This document shows positions 1-10,100 of a stretch of DNA of 44,137 nucleotides, piece by piece. The position numbers and the translations under genes are program-made. The notes below the pieces were generated by a model. That model was not told the DNA's origin. It ran no database searches and was given only the letters and a program-made list of their open reading frames with translations. Within the stretch, counting starts at the first letter, position 1. Each line of letters opens with the position of its first letter. Origin of the DNA: Coriobacteriaceae bacterium (lineage in GTDB: Bacteria > Actinomycetota > Coriobacteriia > Coriobacteriales > Eggerthellaceae); assembly GCA_031256895.1 (NCBI GenBank), contig JAIRPR010000064.1, positions 1 to 44,137 of the forward strand. The letters are read 5' to 3'.

Positions 1-2999
1 CTGCCGGTGGCCACGATGTCGCCCTTGGCCACCTTGGCTCCGGTCGCCTTGTTGAAGGCGGTCACCTGTCCGGCGGCCACCAGGTCGGCGTTGGCGGCGG
101 CGACACCAGGCGCCACCAGATAGGCTGGGGTGGCACCGTATATCACATAGTCGGCGTTCTGGCCGATTATCTTCCCGCCGCTCACGCAGAAGTCCACGGT
201 ACCCTGGGCCTTGGGGCTTGCGGGATCGATCTCCACGGTGTAGGTGACGGGTTGAAGGGTTCCATAAGCTGCCACATCGGCACTCACCATGCCTGAGGCT
301 TTGATGTCTGCCTTGGACACAGGCTTGCCCGTGGCCTTGTTGAATGCGGTCACCTGGCCTGCCAGCACAGGGTCCGCATTCACGGCAGGCACACCGGCGG
401 CCACCAGGTATTGCGGGGTCACGCCGTAGATGATGTAATTCGCGCTTTCGCCGATTATCGTGCCGCCGCTCACATAGAAGTCCACATCGCCCTCCGCCTT
501 GACAGGGCTGGGGTCGATGGCCACGGTGTAGATCACGGGCTGGGCGGTACCGTACTTCGCCACGTCTGCGCTCACGGCGCCCGACACGGCTATGTCGCCC
601 TTGGCCACCGGGGTGCCTGTGGCCTTTTCGAAGGCGGTCACGCTGCCGGCTGCCACCAGGTCGGCGTTGGCGGCGGCCACGCCTGCGGACACCAGATAGC
701 TGGGGGTCGTGCCATAGATGATATAGCGGTCGCTTTCGCCGATTATCGTGCCGCCGCTCACATAGAAGTTCACCGTGCCCTGGGCAGGGGGTGTGCCCTT
801 ATCGTTGCGTATCGTGTAGGTGACCGCTTGGGCAGTGCCATAGAGCCCCACATCGGCCGACACGCTGCCGGTGACCACGATGTCGCCCTTGGCCACCGGG
901 GTGCCTGTGGCCTTTTCGAAGGCGGTCACGCTGCCGGCTGCCACCAGGTCGGCGTTTGCGGCGGCCACGCCGGGCGCCACCAGATAGGTGGGCGTTGCGC
1001 CATAGATCACGTAGTCGGCGTTCTGCCCGATGATGGCCCCGCCGGATACGTAGAAGTCAACCGTGCCTGAGGCCTTGGGCAGGGATGCATCCGCAGTGAC
1101 GGTATAGCTTATGGCTTGGGGAGAGCCGAAGGAGGCCTCCAAGCCGGACACCGAACCGACGATGCCTATCCCCCCCGAGGGAACCTGCGCGCCGGTCACC
1201 TTATCATAGGCGGTCACCTGTCCGGCTGCCACCAGGTCGGCGTTTGCGGCGGCGACGTCTGCCACCGTGAGGTACTGCGGGGTGGCACCGAAGATGACAT
1301 AGCCTTCGCTCTGGGCGATGATGGCACCACCGGACACGATGAAGTCAACGCTGGCCGTGGCTTGCGGGTTCGTGGGGTCGATGCCCACCGTATAGGTGAT
1401 GCCCTGGGCAATGCCGAAGAGCGAAGGATCGGCGGAAAGGGTGCCGGCTGTCACCAGGTCGGTCTTGGCCACCGGAGCGCCGGTCGCCCGGTTGAATGCG
1501 GTCACCGCCCCCGCCAACACCAGGTCGGCATTTGAGCGGGCTACATCCCGTACTTCCAGGAACTGCGGCGTCACGCCATATATCACATAAGCTGCGTTCT
1601 GACCGATGATCGAGCCCGCAGAAGTGTAGAAGTCCACGATGCCGCTTGCCTTAGGCATTCCCGTGTCATATCTCACCGAATAGGTTATGGGCTGGGCGAG
1701 GCCAAAGAGCGAGGGGTCGACGGAAAGGGTGCCGACAGCCACGATATCGGTCTTGGCAACCGGTGCGCCCGTCTGCCGATGGAAGGCGGTCACCGCACCG
1801 GCCTGGACCAAGTCGGCGTTGGCGGAAGCGACACCGGGCGCCACCAGGTACTGCGGCGAGATGCCGTAGATCACGTAATCGGCGTTCTGGCCGATGATGT
1901 CACCTGCGGCCACATAGAAGTCCACCTTTCCGGAAGCCTTGGGCGTTCCCGTGTCATATCTCACCGAGTAAGTGATGGCCTGAGAGGTGCCAAAGAGCGA
2001 GGGGTCGGCAGAAAGGGTGCCGACAGCCACGATGTCGCCCTTGGCAACCGGTGCGCCCGTCTGCTTGCGGAAGGCGGTCACCGTGCCTGCCAGCACCAGG
2101 TCGGCATTGGCTGCGGCTACGCCGGGTGCCACGAGGTAAGTGGGGGTCGCGCCATAAATGACGTAATCGTTGTTCTGGCCGATGATAGCGCCGCCGCTCA
2201 CGTAGAAGTCCACGGTGCCGATTGCACGGGGGTTGCCGGTGTCAGCGCGGATCGTGTAGGTGACGGTCTGGGCGGTGCCGAAATCGGCCACGGCTTCGGA
2301 AACAGTGCCGCTAGTCTCGATGTCGCCCTTGGCAACCTGGGCGCCGGTCGGCCGGTAGAACGCCGTCACCACACCGGCCTGCACCAGGTCGGCGTTGGCA
2401 GAAGCAACACCGGCTGCCACCAGGTACTGCGGCGAGCTGCCATAGATGACGTAATCGGCATTCTGTCCGATTATCTCCCCTTCACTCACATAGAAGTCGA
2501 CCTTGCCGACTGCCCGGGGGCTGCCGGTATCGCCCTTTATCTGGTAGCTTATGGGCTGGGCTATGCCAAAGAGGGCAATATCGGCCGACAGGGTGCCGCT
2601 GGCCTCGATGTCGGTCTTGGCAACCGGGGCGCCGGTCGCCCGATTGAAGGCGGTCACCTGGCCAGCCAGCACGCGGTCGATGTTTGCCATGGCCACGCCG
2701 GGGGCAATCAGATACTGCGGGGTAACGCCATAGATGACGTAATCGGCGCTCTGGCCGATGATGGTCCCGGCACTCACGTAGAAGTCCACCGTTCCTGAGG
2801 CACGGGGGTTGCCTGCGTCGCTCCGTACCAGGTAGGTGACGGATTGGGCGGTGCCGAAATCGGCTGCGTCGTCGGATATGACCCCTATTGCCAGGATGTC
2901 TGACTTGGCAACCGGAGCACCGGTCGCCCGGTTGAAAGCGGTCACCGCACCGGCCTGCACCAGGTCGGCATTGGCTGGTGCCACGCCGGGGGCGAGCAG
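1..2999 (-). pseudogene. Giant adhesin, third segment, open to the left edge (partial)
   Basis: Hand translation of the minus strand in the same frame from 2999 down to base 1 gives uninterrupted repeat protein of about 10.4 units, with no stop codon. The ORF track omits it because the frame leaves the window without a stop. The units resemble those of the middle segment but are somewhat more varied: one has 'TPQFLEVRDVARSNADLV', another replaces VDFY with VNFY. Whether the C-terminus carries a cell-wall anchor cannot be seen here. The segment is called pseudogene only because it lies behind two stop codons. The coding frame itself shows no decay. Confidence 0.7.
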
Positions 3000-3002
3000 T
3001 TA
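3000..3002 (-). other. In-frame TAA stop inside a later repeat unit
   Basis: The codon stands where nearly all units have TAC or TAT (Tyr) in 'TPQ-Y-LVAPGV'. Here the sequence reads CAG TAA CTG CTC, so the final base of the Tyr codon has changed. The frame is open on both sides. Confidence 0.9.
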
Positions 3003-6000
3003 CTGCGGGGTGGTGCCGTATATCACGTAGTCTGTGTTCTGGCCGATGATGGTCCCGGCACTCACGAAGAAGTTCACGGTGCCTATGGCCTGGGGGCTTC
3101 CAGCATCGCCCCGGATAGTGTAGGTCACGGTCTGCGCGGTGCCGAAAAGGGCCACATCGGCAGACACGCTGCCCGTTGCCAGGATGTCGGCCTTGGCCAC
3201 CGGGGCGCCGGTCGCCCGGTTGAAGGCGGTCACCGTGCCGGCCTGCACCAGGTCGGCATTGGCAGCAGAAACACCAGGTGCCACCAGATAGGTGGGGGTC
3301 ACGCCATAGATGACGTAATCCTGGTTCTCGCCTATGATCGCCCCGGCGCTCACGTAGAAGTCAACGCTGCCGCTGGCCTTGGTGCTCGAGGGATCCACCG
3401 CCACGGTGTAGATGACGGTCTGCTTTTTGCCGTAATCCGCAACTGCGGCGCTCAGGGTGCCGTTTGCACTGATGTCAGCGGCATCCACCTTGGCCCCGGT
3501 CGCCTTGTTGTAGGCGGTCACCGCACCAGCATGCACCAGGTCGGCATTGGCGGCAGGGACGCCTGCGGCAACCAGGTAGGTGGGGGTCACGCCATAGATG
3601 ACGTAATTCGCGTTCTGCCCGATGATGGCCCCGCCGTTCACATAGAAGTCCACGCTGCCGCTTGCCGGGGGGCTTGCAAGGCCGATGTTCACCGTATAGG
3701 TGACGGTCTGTTTGCTGCCATAGTCGGCAACGGCGGCGCTCAAGGCGCCCGATGCCTGGATGTCGCCCTTGGCCACCGGGGCGCCGGTCGTCTTGTTGTA
3801 GGCGGTCACCGCACCAGCCAACACCAGGTCGGCATTGGCGGCAGGGACGCCAGCTGCCACCAGGTACTGAGGGGTGGCGCCATAGATGACGTACTCCGCG
3901 TTCTGCCCGATGATGGAACCCCCGCTCACGTAGAAGTCAACAGCTCCGCTCGCTTGAGGGCTGGCAGGATCCACGGCCACGGTGTAGGTGATGGTCTGCT
4001 TCGTGCCAAAATCGGCAACCGCGGCGCTCAAGGCGCCGTTTGCCCTGATGTCGCCTTTGGCGACCTTGCCACCGGTGGCCTTGTTGAATGCGGTCACCGC
4101 ACCGGCCTGCACCAGGTCGGCGTTTGCAACGGGCACGCCCGGGGCTACCAGGAACTGAGGGGTCGTGCCATAGATGACATAGTCTGCGGTTTCGCCGATT
4201 ATCGACCCGCCGCTCACATAGAAGTCCACAGGACCGCTTGCCTGGGGGCTTGCAAGATCCACTGCCACGGTGTAGGTGATGGTCTGCTTCGTGCCGAAGT
4301 CTGCCACATCAGCGCTCAAGGTGCCGGTTGCCTGGATGTCGGTCTTGGCCACCTTGGCACCGGTCGCCCGGTTGAATGCGGCCACCGCACCAGCCTCCAC
4401 CAGGTCGGCGTTGGCAGCAGCAACCCCTGCTGCCACCAGGTACTGGGGGGTGGACCCGTAGATCACGTAATCGGCAGTCTGTCCGATGATGGACCCCCCG
4501 TTCACGTAGAAGTCCACGATGCCCGCAGCCTTCGGGTTGCTGTTGTCATGGCGCACGGCATAGGTGATGGGTTGCGCGATGCCGAAGCGAGCGACGTCGT
4601 CAGTCAAAGACCCGCTTACGACCAGGTCGGTCTTGGCCACCTTGGCACCGGTCGCCCGGTAGAAGGCCGTCACCTTGCCTGCAAGCACCAGGTCGGCGTT
4701 GGCGGCGGTCACACCAGGGGCAACCAGGTACTGCGGAGTCTCACCATAGATGACGTAGTCGGCGTTCTGGCCTATGATGGCTCCACCGCTCACGAAGAAG
4801 CCAACGATGCCTATGGCCTTGGGGCTGCCCGTATCGCCCCGCACGGTATAGGTGACGTTCTGCGCCGTGCCGAAGAGGGCTACATCGGCGGATATACTGC
4901 CGCTGGCCTCGTTGTCGGTCTTGGCCACCTTGTCACCGGTCGCCCTGCGGAAGGCGGTCACCTGGCCGGCCGACACCAGGTCGGCGTTGGCTGCGGCCAC
5001 GCCAGAGGCAACCAGGTACTGCGGCGTGGCGCCGTAGATGACGTATTCCGCGTTCTGGCCTATGATGGACCCGCCGCTCACATAGAAGTCAACGGTGCCT
5101 ATGGCTTGGGGATTCCCTGTATCGCCCCGCACCGCGTAGGTGACAGGCTGGCGGGTGCCATAGTCTGCCACGGCATCGGAAAGGCTGCCACTGGCAAGGA
5201 TGTCGGCCTTGGCCACCGGTGCGCCGGTTGCCTTGCGGAAGGCCGTTACTGCCCCTGCCAGCACCAGGTCGGCGTTGGCGGATGCCACGTCCGGGGCAAC
5301 CAGGTAGGTGGGGGTCACCCCGTAGATAACGAAATCATCATTCTGGCCTATGATAGTGCCGCCGCTCACATAGAAGTCAACGGTGCCTTGGGCGCGGGGG
5401 CTGCCCGTGTCGCCCCGCACCATGTAGGTGATGGATTGGGCAGACCCATAACTTGCCACATCGGCGGAGATACTTCCGCTGGCCTCGATATCGGTCTTAG
5501 CCACCTTGGCACCGGTCGCCCGTTTGAAGGCAGTCACTTGTCCGGCTTGCACCCGGTCGGCGTTGGCGGCAGCCACACCGGGGGCGACCAGGTACTGAGG
5601 GGTCACGCCGTAGATCACGTAGTCGGCGTTCTGGCCTATGATGGACCCGCCGCTCACGAAGAAGTCAACCGTACCTATAGCCTGGGGGTTTCCTGTATCA
5701 CCCCGCACCGTGTAGGTGACGGCCTGGCGGGTGCCGAAGGTGCCCACGTCATCGGAAATACTGCCGCTTGCCTCGATGTCGCCCTTGGCTACCGGGGCGC
5801 CGGTGGCCTTGCGGAAGGCCGTCACCGCGCCTGCCAGCACCAGGTCGGCGTTGGCTGCAGCCACACCGGGGGCGACCAGGTACTGCGGGGTCGTGCCATA
5901 GATGACATAATCGGCGTTCTGGCCGATGATGGCCCCGCCGCTCACGTAGAAGTCCACGGTGCCTTGGGCGCGGGGGCTGCCGGTGTCGCCCCGTACGGTA

Positions 6001-7103
6001 TAGACGACAGGTTGCGCAGTGCCAAAGGCGCCCACGGCATCAGAAATACTGCCGTTTGCCTCGATGTCGCCCTTGGCAACCTGGGCACCGGTGGCCCTGC
6101 GGAAGGCCGTCACAGCACCTGCCAGCACCAGGTCGGCATTGGCTGCGGCCACACCAGGGGCGACCAGGTACTGCGGAGTGGCGCCGTAGATGACGTAGTC
6201 GGCGTTCTGGCCGATGATCGCCCCACCGCTCACATAGAACTTGACCTGGCCGGAAGCCGGGGGATTGCTTGGGTCGGCCTTCACGGTGTAAGTGACCGGT
6301 TGGGCCATGCCGAAGTACTGGGAGTCACCCGAAAGAAGCCCACTAGCCTCGATATCGCCCTTGGCCACCGGGGCACCGGTAGCCTTGCGGAAGGCGGTCA
6401 CAGCCCCTGCGGCCACGAGGTCTGCGTTGGCTGCGGCCACACCGGGGGCAACCAGGTACTGAGGGGTGGCCCCGTAGATCACGTATTCGGCGCTCTGGCC
6501 TATGATGGTGCCGCCGCTCACGTAGAAGTCCACCGTGCCCGATGCCTTCGGTGTCGCCGTGTCGATGGCCACCGTGTAGGTGATCTGCTGCTTGGTGCCG
6601 AAGAGGGCGGGGTCATCGCTCACCGTGCCGCTTGCCTGGATGTTTCCTTTGGGCACGGCAAAACCCGTCGTCTTGTTGAAGGCGGTCACCTGGCCTGCCA
6701 GCACGGGATCGGCTGCTACCGCTGCCACGCCAGGGGCCACCAGGTACTGAGGGGTGACGCCATAGATGATGTATTCGGCGCTCTGGCCTATGATGGTGCC
6801 GCCGCTCACGTAGAAGTCCACCGTGCCGGAGGCCTTGGTGGGGCTGATGTCAGATGTCACGGTGTAGGTGACCCTTTGGGCGCTGCCAAAGAGCGTCGTG
6901 TCGGCAGATACCGCACCGACGACCGCAAGCTCGCTCTTGGGCACGGGGGTGCCGGTCGCCTTCTTGAATGCGACCACCTGGCCTGCTGTCACCAGGTCGG
7001 CGTTTGCCGTGGGCACGCCTGCAGCCACCAGATAGGTGGGGGTCGTGCCATAGATCACGTAGTCGGCGCTCTGGCCTATGATGGTGCCGCCGCTCACGTA
7101 GAA
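3000..7103 (-). pseudogene. Giant adhesin, middle segment: 14 repeats between two in-frame stops
   Basis: This is the direct continuation, in the same frame, of the 7104-12278 reading frame after its TAG. It holds only 96-aa repeats of the type 'YVIYGxTPQYLVAPGVAAAN...'. The spacing between the two stops is exactly 14 x 96 + 24 codons, so there is not one net indel in 4.1 kb. The ORF track starts it at GTG 7097, but no Shine-Dalgarno sequence precedes that codon and it lies 6 bases past the stop, so independent initiation is unlikely. It ends at TAA 3000-3002, where other units have a Tyr codon (TPQ-Y-LV). It may be translated only by readthrough, in cells where the stop has been recombined away, or not at all. 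A sequencing error at the stops cannot be excluded. Confidence 0.7.
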
Positions 7104-7106
7104 CTA
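7104..7106 (-). other. In-frame TAG stop inside repeat unit 5
   Basis: The codon takes the place of Asp/Asn (GAC/AAC) in most units at 'V-D-FYVSGG'. The unit directly before has TAC (Tyr: 'VYFQVSGG') at this position, so one change from TAC would give TAG. The flanking codons GTG and TTC TAC GTG match the other units exactly. Confidence 0.9.
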
Positions 7107-10100
7107 CACCATTCCGCTGGCCGGAGGGGTGCTGGGGTCGATGTTCACCGTATAGGACACCGTTTGGGCAACCCCGTAGTCGGCCACGGCATCTGATAGG
7201 CTGCCGACAATGCTGATGGCGCTCGCCGGGACCGGGGTTCCGCTGGCCTTCTCAAAGGCGCTCACCTGACCTGCTGCCAGAAGGTCGGCATTGGCTGCGG
7301 GCACGCCTGCAGCCACCAGGTAGGTGGGGGTCGTGCCATAGATGACATAGTTTGCGTTCTGGCCGATGATGGTGCCGCCCGACACCTGGAAGTACACGGT
7401 GCCCGAAGCCCGAGGGCTGCTGGTGTCGGAATTCACCGTATAGGCGACCGGCTGGGCTGTGCCGAACAAGGCCGCACTGTCTGAGAGAGAAGGCGTTGCA
7501 CTGATGCCCGCAGAAGGCACCTTGTTGCCGCTTGCCTTCTCGTAGGCGCTCACATGGCCTGCGGCCACCAGGTCGGCATTGGCTGTCGCCACACCTGCAG
7601 CCGAAAGGTACTGGGGCGTCGCGCCGAACACGATGTAGGAAGCGCTTTCGCCGATGACCGCACCCTCCGACACATAGAAGCCCACGGATGCGGAAGCCGG
7701 GGGGCTGCTGACATCGGCCGCAACGGTATAGCGTACCTGCTGCAGAACGCCCAAGCTGGCTGCATCCTTTGCCAAAGGCCAGCCGCTGATGTCGATGCCC
7801 GATGCCGGCACCGGGGTGCCGGTGGCCTTCTCATAGGCCCTCACGCTGCCGGCGGCAACCAGGTCCGCATTGGCGGCGTCGACGCCCGAGACGGGCAGGA
7901 AGCGGAGGGTCTCGCCATAGATGACGTAGCGGGCGCTCTGCCCGATGACCGTGCCTTCGGACACATAGAAGTCCACGGTGCCAGAGGCCTTGGGCACACT
8001 GGTGTCTGCGGCCACGGTAAAGCTTATCGCTTGGCGCACACCCAGGTCGCTGTCCTGCCTGCCCAACACGCCTGCCACGGTGATGCCGGAAGCGGGCACG
8101 GTGGCACCGGTGGCCTTTTCCCGGGCGCTCACGCGGCCGGCCGTCCTCAGGTCGGCATTTGCGGCATCGACTTCAGAGACCGAAAGGAACTGCGGGGTCT
8201 GGCCGTACACCACATAGCTCGCGCTTTCCCCTATGATATCCATACCGACCAGGTAGTCGCGCCAAGCAGTGGCGGTGTTGCCATCGGAATCGGTGACCTC
8301 ATAGCTCACCCGGAAGACGCCAGGCACCGAGGTGTCGAAATAGCTTGCGGTGTTCGTTATCGGGCTTCCGGCGCCGTCGAGCACCCTCAGCCTGCCGGAA
8401 GCGATGAGCCCCGGCAATGAAAGCGCCGTCCAGGCGTCTTCGGCATCGGCCACGGCGACCCCGCTGTAAAGGTCCGACAGCGTTGGCACAGCAGCACCAA
8501 TGCCTAGGACGACCTGGGATGAAGCCGTTATCGTAGGGGTGCCGTCCGCGATGTTCACCGCAATGGTGGCCGAAGCGGCAGGCTCTTCCACCACATAGGC
8601 CACGAAGGAGTCGTTCGCCACGTGGTCCTTGGTGAAGCTCTCGTTCCGTATGGCCACGGTGGCAGCCGTCGTCTGGATGCCCGAGGCAGTGAAGCCGGTG
8701 ACGCGGTAGGCGCCCAGGCCGTGATAGCTTGGCTGCGAAAGCAAGGCCAGGCGGTCGGCGCTGCCCAAGGCCAGGTAGGAATCGACCCAGGCGTGGTTTC
8801 TGCGGGTGTTGTTGGCAGTGTAGTTCAGCACATAGCCGTTATGGTAGATGACATCGGCCGGCTCCACCCTGACATAGACCGTCTTCTTGTAGGCGGTGTT
8901 CTTGTCGAGCTGCACGGTGACCTTGTAGTAGCCGCCCGTGTCGGGGATGCTGGCTGTGTTGTTTATCGGGAAGGTGGTGTTGGCGGCATCGATGCTCACC
9001 GCTTGGGACGACCCATCGCTCAAGTCGGTAGCGCCCGCTTTGACCAACAGCAGCAACTGTGCCGCACTGGTGGTGGCGCGCGCTTGAATCATGCCTATGA
9101 CCTGGCTCTCAGCAAGAACGTCATAGGCGGTGGGCTGCACGGTGACATAAGGGGCAGAAGCAAAGCTGGCATCGTGGTAGGCGGTGGCGCCTGCCGGGGC
9201 GCTTGCGGTTCCTGCCGGGTTCGTGTTGCCCAGCCTGTCCACCAGCTGCACGTACACGCGGTCGTCCGCTTGGAGGGGCAGACCGGCCGGCAGCACCAGC
9301 TCATAGGTGCCCGTGGTGGGGCTTGTCTGCACCAGGCTCACCGCGGCATCGGTGGCCTTGTCCTTGATAACGCTGCCGTTCGCACGTACGATGCTGTAGA
9401 CTGCGCCGCCGGGGATGACAGGGCCATCGCTCAAGGGGTCTGCCAACGACGTCGTCATCGACCAGGTGCCTTCCAGGGTGCGCTCATTGGACCATATGGG
9501 GGATGCGGTCGTCATGACAGCAGCTTTGGGCGGGGTCGTGTCCGTGACCACCTCCACATCATCGGTGATGTACTCCGCAATCAACGAATCGGGGTCGTTC
9601 TTGTCCGCAGTGCCGCGCCAGGCATCGATGACCTCGTAGCGTGCGCCCTCCACCGCGAAGGAGCCCAGATCGAACTCTATCATGCCCTGGCGGGTGGTGC
9701 CAAAGACGTCCATCTCGTAGGTGCTCGAAGCCGTCATGGTGCGGGTGGTGCCCCCCAAGGAAGCCGGCAGCGTCTCTTTCAGCACGGCATAGACCTCGCC
9801 ATCATAGGCGGGGCGGCCGTCATCATCCAGTCCCTCAGGCACGCGCGCCTGCACGTATACATGTTTGTCGGCGTTCTCGACCGGCAGGATGTCGGTGATG
9901 CGCGGCGGCGCGTTGTTCGCGCTCAGGCGGATGAGCCGGTTGGGGTACACGGTCTTCCCCGCCCAGGTGTTGTTGCTGTTCCAGCCACCGAAGCTCGAGC
10001 TATAATTGCCCTTTTCCAGGCTGATGGCAGGGGCCGGCCATTTGTCGGGATCGCCTGTAGGCGAGTTGTCCTGTGTGTATTCCCAGCCCAGGAAGCGGCT

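Larger units (their letters stand above)
1..8264 (-). repeat. Tandem array of about 28.7 units of 288 bp (96 aa)
   Basis: The unit runs from 'VDFYVSGG(T/S/A)IIGQ' through '(D/E)YVIYG.TPQYLV', 'AANADLV.AG.VTAF.(K/R)ATG', 'VAK.DI.ASG' and 'FGT.Q.(V/I)TYTV' to the next 'VDFYV'. Every unit is 96 residues except unit 2, which has 97. Units 1-4 (nearest the N-terminus) are the most divergent, and the inner units are the most alike, as expected when unequal recombination homogenises an array. Because 288 is a multiple of three, gain or loss of units keeps the frame. The array continues beyond the left edge. Confidence 0.95.

Noticed and set aside
3531-7196. 1221-aa plus-strand ORF, plus others such as 411..1070 and 1779..2798
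   Set aside because: These are antisense shadows of the 288-bp repeats. Their apparent repeat protein ('HQVGIGG...') follows from the periodic DNA and codon bias of the real minus-strand gene, and there is no plausible start signal.
1-8264. CRISPR-like periodicity
   Set aside because: The whole 288-bp unit is conserved with codon-type variation and no unique spacers; it is a coding tandem repeat.
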